DNA from: Aminobacterium sp. MB27-C1
GTDB taxonomy: Bacteria > Synergistota > Synergistia > Synergistales > Aminobacteriaceae
NCBI RefSeq assembly: GCF_030908405.1
Contig: NZ_CP133089.1
Span: forward strand, 1,302,001-1,366,000
Direction: 5' to 3'
Length of the DNA stretch: 64,000 nt
Part shown: positions 30,892 through 40,424 of the stretch, piece by piece
Layout of the letters: the number at the start of each line of letters is the position of its first letter
Numbering within the stretch: the stretch's first letter is position 1
The notes under the pieces: generated by a model
The model's database searches: none
What the model was told of the DNA's origin: nothing
Seen by the model: the letters and a program-made list of their open reading frames with translations, nothing else
Translations under genes and position numbers: made by a program

Positions 30892-32373
30892 TTAGACTGG
30901 GTATCCAGCTCCATCAACCAACGTTTCAAGACCTATGTCTCTTTTCGTTTTTTTTGCGTATTTTTTCATGAGAAAATCCTTGGCCACTGCCGGGAATAAG
31001 ACATAAGAAAGGGCATCTTCCGGTTGTAGAGCCCAAGGTTCCACAGCTTTTTTAGCCGCTTCCATTTCAGGAGCTATTTTCTCTCCTGGACGGCAGGTAA
31101 TGGGCTCTTCATCCCCTACAGCCTTTTTCTTAATGTCTGAATCCACTTCTGCTGGTGGTTTACCATAGAACCCAAGGAAGTAATTACGAACTTCTTTAGG
31201 AATAATCTTCCATCGCTCACCAACCAGAACATTTAGAGTAGCCTGTGTTCCCACTATCTGACTTGTCGGAGTAACAAGGGGAGGATATCCCATCTCTTTT
31301 CTCACGCGAGGAACTTCCTGCAAAACTTCTTCTAACCTGTTCAATGCATTCTGTTCCCGCAACTGATTGACAAGATTAGAATACATTCCGCCTGGGATCT
31401 GATATATAAGTACATTAATATCTACGCCTGCCAATTTTACAAAAATGTCCTTATATTTTTCACGAACTTTTTTAAAGTGGTTGGCAATAGGTACAAGTTT
31501 GTCTAATTTAAGGCCAGTATCATACTCTCCGCCGGCAAGTGCCGCAACAAGAGACTCTGTAGGAGGCTGACTCGTTCCCATCGAAAATGGAGATATAGCA
31601 CAATCTACAACATCCGCTCCCGCTTCAATAGCAGCAAGATAAGACATGGAAGCCATTCCACTCGTATAGTGTGAGTGAACCTGCACAGGAAGACCTGCTT
31701 TTTTCTTAATAGCTTTCACCAATTTAGCCGCATCTACAGGGCTTAAAAGGCCTGCCATATCTTTGATACAGATGGAATCAGCACCCATTCCCTTCATCTT
31801 AGCAGCAAGATCTGCAAAGGCAGAAAGCGTGTGAACAGGCGATAGTGTATAAGAAATTGTAAGCTGCAAATGGGCACCCTCTTTTTTCACCTGATCAGCG
31901 GCAACTTCCATGTTACGCAAATCGTTGAGAGCATCAAAAATACGTATAATATCAAGGCCATTACCAACGGCTCTTTTCACAAATTCTCTTACGGTATCGT
32001 CAGCATAGTGCCTATACCCTACAACGTTCTGGCCTCGAAGAAGCATTTGAAGTTTCGTCTTTTTAAACATTTTACGAAGTACGCGCAATCTTTCCCAAGG
32101 GTCTTCGTCGAGAAACCGCATACAAGAATCAAAGGTCGCCCCACCCCAAACTTCTAGGGAATGGTAGCCAATTTCATCCATCATTTCTGCAACAGGAAGC
32201 ATATCCTCAATACGCATCCTCGTCGCCATGAGAGATTGGTGAGCATCTCGCAAAGCAGTCTCAGTAATGCCAACTTTTGCCACGTTCAAATTCTCAATTT
32301 TGGCAATCCTGGACGTTTTTTCCTTCTTATCACTTTTGACAGCGTTCTTATTATTTCCTTCTTTCATGATCAT
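30892..32373 (-). CDS. oadA: Oxaloacetate decarboxylase alpha / transcarboxylase 5S-like subunit without biotin domain
   Basis: The product is 493 aa. It has the carboxyltransferase barrel: ITETALRDAHQSLMATRMR near residue 35, GYHSLEVWGGATFDSC, LLRGQNVVGYRHYADD, and CIKDMAGLLSP with the metal-binding region, then the conserved PYC_OADA domain (QIPGGMYSNL, VTPTSQIVG). It ends about where OadA would continue into a hinge and a biotinyl-lysine domain, and no AMKM motif is present. It should therefore work with a separate biotin carrier encoded elsewhere, moving CO2 between oxaloacetate or methylmalonyl-CoA and biotin. The ATG at 32373 has GGAGG 6 nt upstream. Its place in a run of housekeeping genes is unusual. 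Confidence 0.85.
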   Translation of the reverse strand: MIMKEGNNKNAVKSDKKEKTSRIAKIENLNVAKVGITETALRDAHQSLMATRMRIEDMLPVAEMMDEIGYHSLEVWGGATFDSCMRFLDEDPWERLRVLRKMFKKTKLQMLLRGQNVVGYRHYADDTVREFVKRAVGNGLDIIRIFDALNDLRNMEVAADQVKKEGAHLQLTISYTLSPVHTLSAFADLAAKMKGMGADSICIKDMAGLLSPVDAAKLVKAIKKKAGLPVQVHSHYTSGMASMSYLAAIEAGADVVDCAISPFSMGTSQPPTESLVAALAGGEYDTGLKLDKLVPIANHFKKVREKYKDIFVKLAGVDINVLIYQIPGGMYSNLVNQLREQNALNRLEEVLQEVPRVRKEMGYPPLVTPTSQIVGTQATLNVLVGERWKIIPKEVRNYFLGFYGKPPAEVDSDIKKKAVGDEEPITCRPGEKIAPEMEAAKKAVEPWALQPEDALSYVLFPAVAKDFLMKKYAKKTKRDIGLETLVDGAGYPV

Positions 32374-32385
32374 TCACAGCCTCCA

Positions 32386-33231
32386 TTACTGTAATGATGA
32401 GTCGCAAGTTTTTTTCGACTGTCCAAAGGAAGACTCAGATCGTTTTGCTTCATTCCAAAAACAATCAAGGTCTTTTAGTTGATAATCTTCCCACTCTCTT
32501 CCCTCTTGATGAACCATTTTTTCTACCTGGCGAAACCTCTCTTCGAATTTTTTATTGGCTCTTTGAAGCGCAATATCAGGATTGACTCCCAAATGTCGAG
32601 AAAGGTTTACTACAGCAAAAAATAAATCCCCTAACTCTTCTTCCACTCTCTCTTGTTCCTCTTGGTTCACAGCTGCCTCTACTTCGCTTAGCTCTTCTTT
32701 TATTTTATCTGTAACTGGCTTTATATCTCCTTTTTCCCAATCAAAACCTACATGAGAAACTTTTGCCTGAATACGATATGCCTTCAGAAGTGGGGGCAAA
32801 CTTTCTGGGATGCCAGCGAGAACAGACTTATCTTCTCGCTTCTTTAAGGATTTTTCTTTAACCTTAATCTTTTCCCAATTAGCAAGAACATCAGCACTCC
32901 CATTTACTTCCATTTCACCAAAAACATGCGGATGCCTTCGTATGAGCTTATCACAAATTTCGGATATTACATCTTTTATATCAAAAAAACCCTGTTCTCT
33001 CGCCAATTGTGCTACAAAAACAATTTGAAGCAAAACGTCTCCCGCTTCTTCCTTCATTTCGTCTATATCTTGCTGAGAAATAGCATCTACAAGTTCGTAT
33101 GCTTCTTCAATTATGTGACTTCTAAGAGTTTCGAAAGTCTGCTCTCTATCCCACGGACATCCTTCTGGAGCTCGAAGTCGGGCCATTATAGATACAAGCC
33201 GTTCAAGGTCGGCATTTACTGTTGTACTCAT
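32386..33231 (-). CDS. mazG: Nucleoside triphosphate pyrophosphohydrolase MazG
   Basis: The product is 281 aa with two MazG modules. The first opens MARLRAPEGCPWDREQT and has the EEAYELVDAI and EEAGDVLLQIVFVA metal-binding motifs. The second has KEELSEVEAA and EEELGDLFFAVVNLSR. MazG hydrolyses noncanonical or excess NTPs to NMP and pyrophosphate. The ATG overlaps the mfd stop (ATGA) and uses the GGAGGG just upstream. The C-terminal tail after about residue 255 is rich in Ser and charged residues and probably disordered. Confidence 0.93.
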   Translation of the reverse strand: MSTTVNADLERLVSIMARLRAPEGCPWDREQTFETLRSHIIEEAYELVDAISQQDIDEMKEEAGDVLLQIVFVAQLAREQGFFDIKDVISEICDKLIRRHPHVFGEMEVNGSADVLANWEKIKVKEKSLKKREDKSVLAGIPESLPPLLKAYRIQAKVSHVGFDWEKGDIKPVTDKIKEELSEVEAAVNQEEQERVEEELGDLFFAVVNLSRHLGVNPDIALQRANKKFEERFRQVEKMVHQEGREWEDYQLKDLDCFWNEAKRSESSFGQSKKTCDSSLQ

Positions 33232-36200
33232 TTTTTACCCTCCATATCCAGCTTTGTCGATAAAAGCGATTGAATAGCGTTAGCCGCATTACTCATACCT
33301 TTATAGCCGCCTGGACCTACTATACGATCAATCGTTTTTATCCATCCCTTTATATTTTTCAGTTTAGAATATAAATCCTCTTTTTTAAACATAATCACAG
33401 TTTGATCTAATCCAGAAACTATAGACGTTATTCCAACAAACGATCCACAATTTCGCACAATTGCTGTATTAATAAGATAGGCAAGTGCATCTGGTAATGG
33501 GCCAAACCTATCGCGAATTTCCTTCCGCAACTCTTCTAATTCCTGCCAGGTACTATTTTTCAACAATCGTCTATACAATGTAATACGAATATTTTCCTGA
33601 GGAATATAACTAGACGGAATCGCTCCTGTAAGTTCACTATCAACTGGAGTCTCAAGGAAAAGTTCGCCTCTTACTCTAGCAATTTCTTCTTCAAGCATTT
33701 TGTAATATAAATGGTAGCCCATATGTTCTCCTTGTCCATGCTGAGTCACACCGACAAGATCTCCACTACCTCTTATTTTCAAATCCTGGAGGGCCAAATT
33801 ATAGCCTGAGCCAATGTCGGAAAAAGCCGAAATCGCTTCAAAACGCTCGGCGGTTTCTTTTTGAAGAGGAACATTTTCCGGATAAAGGAAAAAAGCGTAT
33901 GCTCCCTCTTCTCGGCGTCCTACTCTGCCTCGAAGTTGATACATTTGTGCCAAACCTAATTCTTGCGCATTATCCACTATCAAAGTATTGGCTCGTGGAA
34001 TATCAAGTCCACTTTCAACTATTGTCGTACAGACTAAAATATCCAAGTTTCCATTGTAAAAATCCAACATCGTTATTTCAAGATCGCGCTCAGCCAATTG
34101 ACCGTGTGCGATTCCAATTTTTGCATCGGGAAACATATGTTTTAGTTCTACAAATATATTTTTCAAACGGTTAATTCGATTAGAGACAAAAAACACCTGA
34201 CCGCCTCTATTTAATTCTCGTAAAACAGCTCTCTCCATAACATCTTTCCGTCTTGGACCCACCATAGTCAATACAGGAAGTCTATTATAAGGCGGGGTCG
34301 AGATAACAGAGAAGCTTCTCAAACCACGTAACGACAAAGAGAGGGTTCTTGGGATAGGTGTAGCTGAAAGAGTTAAAACGTCAATTCCTTCTCTTGTCTC
34401 TTTTAGCTTTTCTTTATGCATAACTCCAAATCGATGTTCTTCATCAACAATGAGAAGGCCTAGATCAGCAAATTCTATATCTTTTTGAAGAAGCCGCTGT
34501 GTTCCGATAAGTATATCTACACGTCCATTTTTCGTATCTTCCAAAATCTTTTTCTGCTTCGAAGAAGATATAAAACGGGATAAAACCTCAATTCGCAAGG
34601 GGAAACCAGCCATACGACTTCGAAATGTATGGTAGTGTTGTTGAGCTAATATAGTTGTTGGAACAAGCACAACCACTTGTTTACCAGCTTCAGCTGCTTT
34701 AAAAGCAGCACGCATGGCTACTTCTGTTTTACCAAAACCCACATCCCCAACTAACAACCTATCCATAGGATACGGACTTTCCATATCCTCACAAATGTCT
34801 TTTTCAGCTTGCAACTGATCAGAAGTCTCAACATATGTGAAAGCCTCCACAAAATGCCTATACATTTCTGTGTTTGGTGGGAAGGCGTATCCTTTTAGCA
34901 ACTCTCTTCGAGCATAGAGGCGAATAAGAGTCTTAACCTCTTCCTGAATTCGCTCTTTCGTTCTTTCCAGGCTCTTTTTCCATCGCGTTCCGCGTAAGGA
35001 ATCGAGAACAGCATCTGCCGTTGCTTCTTCGTGCAAAGGAGAAATTTTATGAACCTGCACAAATGGAACAAGTAGTCTTTGCTTATTTGCAAATTCAAGA
35101 ACAAGAGAATCAAGCTTCTCTTCCCCTGAAATTATCTCCTCAACACCTCTATAAACAGCAACTCCATAATCTTCGTGGATAACTAATTGGTTCTCTATTA
35201 ATCTTTCTTTCCAATCGAGTGGGAGGGCTCGCCAGGGTTTAGCGCTTCTTGATACGGTAACACCTGCTATCTCATAATCTGATATCCATACCTCTTTACG
35301 AGATACATCTATAAAACCTTTGGAGAGAGCTCCTTTATGAAAGATGACATGCGATTGTATTTCTTTATCATTTTGTAGCGATGTCCCAGAAGAAACAATA
35401 TGAATAGAATATAACTCTTTACGCCAATATGTACATGTCCACTTAAACTTTTCTATATCCCCTCGAAAGTGAGGACATTCTTGTATATCAAACGACTCTT
35501 CAGAACGAGCAATAGTCGTACTAATTCTAACTTTAGATTTTGCAGATAAAGTAGAAATGACAAAATCAGGCCATGATGGTAAAGATGGGATATCCCCTTC
35601 ATGTCGAAGATCTTCCCACAACCATCGATATGATTCAGCTTTATTTTCTATGAGAGAAGGCTCGAAAAGAATAACTTTGCACGAGGAGGGGAGGATATCT
35701 TCCAACACCTTTTTTCTAGCTGTCTTTATACTATGAATTTCAATCTCTTCAAGTTCAGAAACGCTTGTTTGACTCTGAGGGTGGAAAGAGCGAATACTCT
35801 CTATTTCCTCATCGAAAAACTCAACCCGGATGGGCAAAGCATATGCCGGATCATAAATATCAACGATAAATCCCCTCACGACATACTGTCCTGGACTCCA
35901 GACAAGATCAACTCGCTCATATCCAGCATTTTCCAACCATGAAAGAAGGCGGCTACGAATATAATTCGAATTTCGTTTCAAATGGAATAGTCCGTCTCCT
36001 ATAAGGAAAGGAGAGAGCAAGCCACCAGGAGTTGTGGCCAGTATTCCGCCCTTTTTCTCCCACGAAGATAAAACCTCTCCCCGTTGAAGATAGAGAGGTT
36101 TATTGCGTATCCCCTCTACTGTCAATGGCAATTCATATAAAAGTTCTGCACTTTCGCCTTGCCAAAGGTTTTCGTAATCTGAGATAAAATCTTCAGCCTG

Positions 36201-36356
36201 TCTTTGATCAGGCAGCACAACAAGAAGAGGTGGCGTATTACGACCAACAACCCATGCACGAGAAGCTCCATCTATAGGAAGATGGATATGTCCACCCTTT
36301 TTCCAAAGATATTCTTTAATATTCCAAAGTAATCCTTCTGGTTCTTTTTTCTCCAT
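33228..36356 (-). CDS. mfd: Transcription-repair coupling factor Mfd
   Basis: The product is about 1042 aa, a little shorter than E. coli Mfd (1148). The UvrB-like N-terminal part includes ATTPGGLLSPF and GQYVVRGFIVDIYDP. The RNA polymerase-interaction domain includes VHEDYGVAVYRGVEE. The RecG-like translocase has Walker A GDVGFGKTE (about residue 530), DEEHRFG and SATPIPRT, and the C-terminal TRCF domain follows. It removes stalled RNA polymerase and recruits UvrA. The frame opens at a TTG at 36380, but its AAGGA touches the codon; the ATG at 36356 is my choice, though it lacks a strong ribosome site. It is the first gene after the pth terminator, so a promoter should lie in about 36357-36400; I did not recognise one. 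Confidence 0.93.
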   Translation of the reverse strand: MEKKEPEGLLWNIKEYLWKKGGHIHLPIDGASRAWVVGRNTPPLLVVLPDQRQAEDFISDYENLWQGESAELLYELPLTVEGIRNKPLYLQRGEVLSSWEKKGGILATTPGGLLSPFLIGDGLFHLKRNSNYIRSRLLSWLENAGYERVDLVWSPGQYVVRGFIVDIYDPAYALPIRVEFFDEEIESIRSFHPQSQTSVSELEEIEIHSIKTARKKVLEDILPSSCKVILFEPSLIENKAESYRWLWEDLRHEGDIPSLPSWPDFVISTLSAKSKVRISTTIARSEESFDIQECPHFRGDIEKFKWTCTYWRKELYSIHIVSSGTSLQNDKEIQSHVIFHKGALSKGFIDVSRKEVWISDYEIAGVTVSRSAKPWRALPLDWKERLIENQLVIHEDYGVAVYRGVEEIISGEEKLDSLVLEFANKQRLLVPFVQVHKISPLHEEATADAVLDSLRGTRWKKSLERTKERIQEEVKTLIRLYARRELLKGYAFPPNTEMYRHFVEAFTYVETSDQLQAEKDICEDMESPYPMDRLLVGDVGFGKTEVAMRAAFKAAEAGKQVVVLVPTTILAQQHYHTFRSRMAGFPLRIEVLSRFISSSKQKKILEDTKNGRVDILIGTQRLLQKDIEFADLGLLIVDEEHRFGVMHKEKLKETREGIDVLTLSATPIPRTLSLSLRGLRSFSVISTPPYNRLPVLTMVGPRRKDVMERAVLRELNRGGQVFFVSNRINRLKNIFVELKHMFPDAKIGIAHGQLAERDLEITMLDFYNGNLDILVCTTIVESGLDIPRANTLIVDNAQELGLAQMYQLRGRVGRREEGAYAFFLYPENVPLQKETAERFEAISAFSDIGSGYNLALQDLKIRGSGDLVGVTQHGQGEHMGYHLYYKMLEEEIARVRGELFLETPVDSELTGAIPSSYIPQENIRITLYRRLLKNSTWQELEELRKEIRDRFGPLPDALAYLINTAIVRNCGSFVGITSIVSGLDQTVIMFKKEDLYSKLKNIKGWIKTIDRIVGPGGYKGMSNAANAIQSLLSTKLDMEGKK

Positions 36357-36398
36357 ATTTGATAATTTTATAAGTATCAATCCTTGTTATCATAATAA

Positions 36399-36426
36399 AA
36401 ATGGCGAGACATCGGTCTCGCCATTT
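36399..36426 (-). terminator. Rho-independent terminator after pth
   Basis: A perfect 12-bp stem, AAATGGCGAGAC with GTCTCGCCATTT, around a 4-nt loop is followed on the minus strand by TTTTTATTATG. It overlaps the pth stop codon and separates the glmU-prs-rplY-pth group from the mfd run. Confidence 0.88.
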
Positions 36427-37018
36427 AATTATCATCTTTCCCTGTCCGTTCCTTCTTAGCATTAATCAGGCTCATAGCTGATTGAATTTCTTCTTTAAGC
36501 CACAGCTCTACTGCATTTACAGCCTCATCCAAAACGTCAGGAAGTAAAGATCGCTCTTCTGACGGGAAGGTTCCGATTACCCAGGATATCATGTCTCTCC
36601 CCATGGGAACAGCACCGACTCCTACCCTAAGACGCGGAACGTTCAATGTTTGAAGAGCTCCTAAAATTGATGCAAGGCCATTATGTCCACCCGCAGAACC
36701 TTTTGTTCTCAATCGCAATTTTCCAAAAGGAAGCGCAACATCATCACTTACCACGAGTACATCTTCAGGCTCAATTTTGTAAAATCTACAAACCTGCCCA
36801 ACAGATTTACCACTAAGATTCATGTAGGTAAGAGGTTTCAAGAAAATACATTTTTCGCCACAGATGAACTCAGGGCCCCATACCATACCATCAAATTTCA
36901 AAGAAGGAGCACCTAGCGAATGAGAATCAATAAAACGATCGAGAATCATCCAGCCTACGTTATGACGAGTTAAAGCGTATTCAACGCCAGGATTACCAAG
37001 ACCTACAATAAGTCGCAA
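36425..37018 (-). CDS. pth: Peptidyl-tRNA hydrolase
   Basis: The product is 197 aa. Family signatures: LIVGLGNPGVEYALTRHNVGW with the catalytic His of RHNVGW near residue 20, FLKPLTYMNLSGKSV, and GSAGGHNGLASI. It recycles peptidyl-tRNA released from ribosomes. It lies 6 nt after rplY, a conserved pair. The gene ends at a strong terminator. Confidence 0.97.
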   Translation of the reverse strand: MRLIVGLGNPGVEYALTRHNVGWMILDRFIDSHSLGAPSLKFDGMVWGPEFICGEKCIFLKPLTYMNLSGKSVGQVCRFYKIEPEDVLVVSDDVALPFGKLRLRTKGSAGGHNGLASILGALQTLNVPRLRVGVGAVPMGRDMISWVIGTFPSEERSLLPDVLDEAVNAVELWLKEEIQSAMSLINAKKERTGKDDN

Positions 37019-37024
37019 GAGAAA

Positions 37025-37687
37025 CTACTCCTCTTCTTCCTCCTTGGCCTTTCCTTTCGCCACGACCTCTACTTCTCCAGCTGCGGTTTCCTCTTCTTCT
37101 TCCTCAGTCTCAGTTTCAATCTGAGGTAATGCGACAGAAACTACCATCTCTTCCGGATCAATAACAATCTCAGCACTCTCAGGAAGTGAAAGGTCTTTGA
37201 CTAAGAAACTATCGCCAACTTTCAAGCCAGAAACATTAAGAACCACAGAATCTGGAATCTCTATTGGCAATACGTCCATTTCAATTTCATACAATGTCTG
37301 TTCAAGAACAGCTCCCTGTTTAAGAGCAGCGCAAGCCTCTTTACCTTCAAGCAAGACAGGAACATTAACAGCAACCTTACGTCCCTTAACAAGCTGGATA
37401 AAATCAATGTGCATTACATCTTGGGTAATAATATTCTTCTGCACTTCTCTCATGAGGCACATTTCTTCCTTACCGTCGGGAAGGGTTGCAAGAATACGAA
37501 TAGTCTCCCAGTGACCGGAACGAATCAATGGTGCCACTTCTGAAACCTTCACTTTTGCAGTAATAGAATCCTTATATTCGGGACCATAAAATACTGCTGG
37601 GACATAGCCGGTGGGTCTCAGCTTCTTGACGGCTTCTTTCCCCTTCTCACTTCTCTCTTCAAGAGCTATCTTTACGAACTCAGCCAT
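37025..37687 (-). CDS. rplY: Ribosomal protein bL25, long Ctc-type form
   Basis: The product is 220 aa. The N-terminal 5S-rRNA-binding L25 domain (about residues 1-90) has RSEKGKEAVKKLRPTGYVPAV, and the C-terminal TL5/CTC beta domain (about 95-180) follows. The tail after about residue 190 is a string of Glu with a few Lys, probably disordered. Long L25 proteins of this type bind the 5S rRNA on the 50S subunit and are linked to stress in Bacillus. It is followed by pth and preceded by prs (49-nt gap). Confidence 0.94.
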   Translation of the reverse strand: MAEFVKIALEERSEKGKEAVKKLRPTGYVPAVFYGPEYKDSITAKVKVSEVAPLIRSGHWETIRILATLPDGKEEMCLMREVQKNIITQDVMHIDFIQLVKGRKVAVNVPVLLEGKEACAALKQGAVLEQTLYEIEMDVLPIEIPDSVVLNVSGLKVGDSFLVKDLSLPESAEIVIDPEEMVVSVALPQIETETEEEEEETAAGEVEVVAKGKAKEEEEE

Positions 37688-37736
37688 CTACAAACATCCT
37701 CCTTTTAGAAAAACAAATGCTACCGAAAGCACATTA

Positions 37737-38705
37737 TTAACTGAATAAACTGCTAACGGATCTGTCACTGTGCACTCGAGCTATTGCTTCCGCAAATAAC
37801 GGAGCAATAGATAGCTGTGTAATTTTATCCAACTTTTTGTTTTCAGGCAATGGAATTGTGTCAGCTAAAATAACACTATCTATATCAGCTTTTTCCAGCC
37901 TCTCAATAGCTGGCCCGGAAAGAACTCCATGAGTTGCACAAGCATAAACTTTCTGAGCTCCACGCTCTTTTAAAGCAGCAGCTGCATTACAGATAGTTCC
38001 TGCAGTATCTATGATATCGTCAATGAGTATGGCTACTTTACCTTCTACATCTCCTATAATTTCCATTACTTCGCAAAGATTAGCCACGTCATGGGAACGA
38101 CGTTTATCTACTATAGCAAGATCAGCATTTAAAGTTACAGCAAAACGACGTGCGCGAACAACTCCACCTACATCAGGAGCGACTACGACCACTTCGTCTC
38201 TTTTTATCTCACTGGGGAAGTTTTCCTTGAAATAATTCGCCAAAAGAGGAACCCCTGTCAAATGATCAACGGGAATATCGAAAAAGCCCTGAATCTGTCC
38301 TGCATGTAAATCTGCAGTTATCAGACGAGAAGCTCCACTATGTTCCATAAGATTTGCTACAAGTTTGGCAGATATTGGATCTCTTGCCTTTGTCTTTCGA
38401 TCTTGCCGAGCATATCCAAAATACGGAGTTACGACATTGATTCGATAGGCAGATGCACGCTTTAAAGCATCAAGCATAATAAAAAGCTGCATAAGATGCT
38501 CATTAACGGGATTACATGTAGGTTGCACCACATAAACATCTGCTCCGCGTACACTTTCTTCAATAGAAAGCCCTAGCTCTCCATCGGAAAAGCGAAAATG
38601 TTTAGCACGGGATAATTCCACACCCAGTTCCGCGCAAATTCTTTTGGCGAATTCCGGATGGGCTGTTCCCGAAAAAATCTTCAGTTCCCTGGAACTGGAA
38701 CCCAT
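37737..38705 (-). CDS. prs: Ribose-phosphate pyrophosphokinase
   Basis: The product is about 322 aa. Motifs: [10 protein letters not shown] near the start, [33 protein letters not shown], and the PRPP loop [11 protein letters not shown]. It makes PRPP from ribose-5-phosphate and ATP for nucleotide, His and Trp synthesis. GTG (38708) and ATG (38705) codons are adjacent; the ATG fits the GGGGGT site better. It overlaps the glmU stop. The glmU-prs-rplY-pth order is shared with many bacteria. Confidence 0.96.
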   Translation of the reverse strand: MGSSSRELKIFSGTAHPEFAKRICAELGVELSRAKHFRFSDGELGLSIEESVRGADVYVVQPTCNPVNEHLMQLFIMLDALKRASAYRINVVTPYFGYARQDRKTKARDPISAKLVANLMEHSGASRLITADLHAGQIQGFFDIPVDHLTGVPLLANYFKENFPSEIKRDEVVVVAPDVGGVVRARRFAVTLNADLAIVDKRRSHDVANLCEVMEIIGDVEGKVAILIDDIIDTAGTICNAAAALKERGAQKVYACATHGVLSGPAIERLEKADIDSVILADTIPLPENKKLDKITQLSIAPLFAEAIARVHSDRSVSSLFS

Positions 38706-40108
38706 CACTCCTTACCCCCTTCTTGATTGCTGCCTTTGCGGCGCAAAACCCAGCCCTCTATATTTTTCTGTCTGGCTCGAGCAATGGCAAGGGCCCCTTC
38801 AGGAACGTCATCGGTTATAACAGATCCTGCTGCTGTAAAGGAGTCATCACCAAGAGACACTGGCGCAACAAGCATGGTATCGCTTCCTACAAAGCACCTA
38901 TCACCAATGTGTGTTGGATTTTTCGCAACACCATCGTAATTACAAGTTATTGTTCCTGCACCTATGTTCACATGGTTGCCAATGGTTGCATCTCCTATAT
39001 AAGACAGATGCGGAACCTTGCTTCCTGAACCAATTGAGCTTTTTTTAATTTCCACAAATTTACCAACAAAGGCTCCTTCTCCTATATGAGCATTATCTCT
39101 TATAAAGGAGAATGGACCAATTGTAGCATGGTCTTCTATTTCACTTGCAATTATAGAAACAAAATTAATAATATCAACACTTTTACCTATTACAGTATTG
39201 CGAACAAGAGAATGACTCCCTATGTGAGTACCGTCACCTATTTCAGTATTCCCATAAAGTTGAACGAAAGGATCAAGCCATATATCTCCCTCTAGCCTGA
39301 CCCGAGGTCCGATGAAAACAGAAGAAGGATCAGCACATTTTACACCCTGGCTCATCCAATGATTTAAAATTCTTTGCTTCAAAATAGAAGTAGCTTCAGC
39401 AAGCTGAAGAGGGCTGTTAACCCCTTGAAAATCTGTACCGTTATCAAAACAAAGAGCCTCTACGCTCTTGCCCTGCTCATACATAAGCCCAACAACATCA
39501 GGCAAATAATACTCCCCCTGCACATTATCGTTAGCAAGAGAGTCAATATTTGAAAGGAGATCGGGAGTTCTGAAAATATATATGCCGCTATTCACTTCCC
39601 GTATTTTTTTCTGTTCTTCTGAGGCATCTTTTTCTTCCACGATAGAAAGTGCGTTTGAATCTCTTACTACTCGACCATACCCTGCAGGAGTCTCTGTAAT
39701 AAAACTAGCGAAAGTACAAGAAGCTGGGGAATCTATATGCGCTTTGACCAAATCAATAAGAATTTCACTCTTTAGGAGAGGTGCATCACCAGGAATAACA
39801 AGAATATCTGAAAAAGAGTTCCACCATTCCTTCGATATTTGCACGGCATGCCCTGTTCCTAACTGGTCATGCTGCCATATCACCCGAACTTCAGGACTCA
39901 TGGCACTTATATAAGTCTGCACAGCATCTCCGCCATGACCAATAACTACTGCTCTATTCTCCAAACCAGCCGCTAGAGCTGCCTGAAGAGGATAAAAAAG
40001 GAGGGGCTCTTCAAGAACAGGCTGAAGAACTTTTGGGAGGTTACTTTTCATTCTCGTTCCCTTACCTGCAGCGAGAATCAAAACGCCTACCGTTCGACGA
40101 TCAAACAC
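38705..40108 (-). CDS. glmU: Bifunctional GlmU (GlcNAc-1-P uridyltransferase / GlcN-1-P acetyltransferase)
   Basis: The product is about 467 aa. The N-terminal nucleotidyltransferase starts [13 protein letters not shown], with QLGTGHAV and PGDAPLL. The C-terminal left-handed beta-helix has repeated I-G hexads and [11 protein letters not shown]. It makes UDP-GlcNAc, the precursor of peptidoglycan and lipopolysaccharide, from GlcN-1-P. The frame opens at 40147. I prefer the GTG at 40108, which has AAGGTG 9 nt upstream; ATGs at 40126 and 40117 have poorer sites. It follows the tRNA-Gln gene, from whose promoter it may be partly transcribed. The other enzymes of the route (glmS, glmM) are 3.5-8 kb further on. 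Confidence 0.95.
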   Translation of the reverse strand: MFDRRTVGVLILAAGKGTRMKSNLPKVLQPVLEEPLLFYPLQAALAAGLENRAVVIGHGGDAVQTYISAMSPEVRVIWQHDQLGTGHAVQISKEWWNSFSDILVIPGDAPLLKSEILIDLVKAHIDSPASCTFASFITETPAGYGRVVRDSNALSIVEEKDASEEQKKIREVNSGIYIFRTPDLLSNIDSLANDNVQGEYYLPDVVGLMYEQGKSVEALCFDNGTDFQGVNSPLQLAEATSILKQRILNHWMSQGVKCADPSSVFIGPRVRLEGDIWLDPFVQLYGNTEIGDGTHIGSHSLVRNTVIGKSVDIINFVSIIASEIEDHATIGPFSFIRDNAHIGEGAFVGKFVEIKKSSIGSGSKVPHLSYIGDATIGNHVNIGAGTITCNYDGVAKNPTHIGDRCFVGSDTMLVAPVSLGDDSFTAAGSVITDDVPEGALAIARARQKNIEGWVLRRKGSNQEGGKE

Positions 40109-40148
40109 TTTCCCCATCACCTTCATTCTATCTATAATCAAACACAAA

Positions 40149-40176
40149 AGAGGGGGAACCTAAGGTCCCCCTTCTT
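40149..40176 (-). terminator. Probable terminator or attenuator after tRNA-Gln
   Basis: On the minus strand GGGGGACC and GGTTCCCCC form a GC-rich hairpin with a small bulge, followed by TCTTTTGTGTTTG. It lies between tRNA-Gln and glmU. The T-run is weak, so read-through into glmU is plausible. Confidence 0.55.
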
Positions 40177-40187
40177 GTAATATCAGA

Positions 40188-40262
40188 TGGCTGGGGTGGC
40201 TGGATTCGAACCAGCGATCACGGATCCAAAGTCCGCCGCCTTGCCGACTTGGCTACACCCCA
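40188..40262 (-). tRNA. tRNA-Gln (anticodon TTG)
   Basis: A full cloverleaf: acceptor TGGGGTG with CACCCCA, D arm with AGCCAAGTCGGCAAGGC, anticodon stem CGGAC/GTCCG-type pairing around a loop carrying TTG, T arm with GGTTCGAATCC, G discriminator and encoded CCA. The U-A first pair of the acceptor is usual for bacterial tRNA-Gln. Confidence 0.96.
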
Positions 40263-40277
40263 GTATGAATGCCGGTA

Positions 40278-40308
40278 AATATACTAGCAGAGGATTCCGA
40301 CATGTCAA
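40278..40308 (-). promoter_or_regulatory. Sigma-70-type promoter of tRNA-Gln
   Basis: On the minus strand a consensus TTGACA (40308-40303) precedes TATATT (40283-40278) with a 19-nt gap, or TAGTAT with a 16-nt gap and a TGC extended -10. It lies 15-45 nt before tRNA-Gln. The rest of the 162-nt gap to the next plus-strand gene shows only A/T-rich sequence. Confidence 0.65.
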
Positions 40309-40424
40309 GAAGAGAGTTGATTATTTTTTAAAATCTTATTCAGGAAACCATCTCTTAAAGAGAATGTCAATAGATAAAAAAAGCTATATACTCAAGAAGA
40401 AAACTTTTTAGGGGGTTTTTATTC

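Noticed and set aside
30892-32373. Pyruvate carboxylase
   Set aside because: There is no biotin carboxylase domain and no biotin-attachment domain; length fits a lone carboxyltransferase subunit.
40187-40411. Plus-strand 74-codon open frame
   Set aside because: It runs through the antisense of tRNA-Gln and has no ribosome site; the tRNA explains the sequence.
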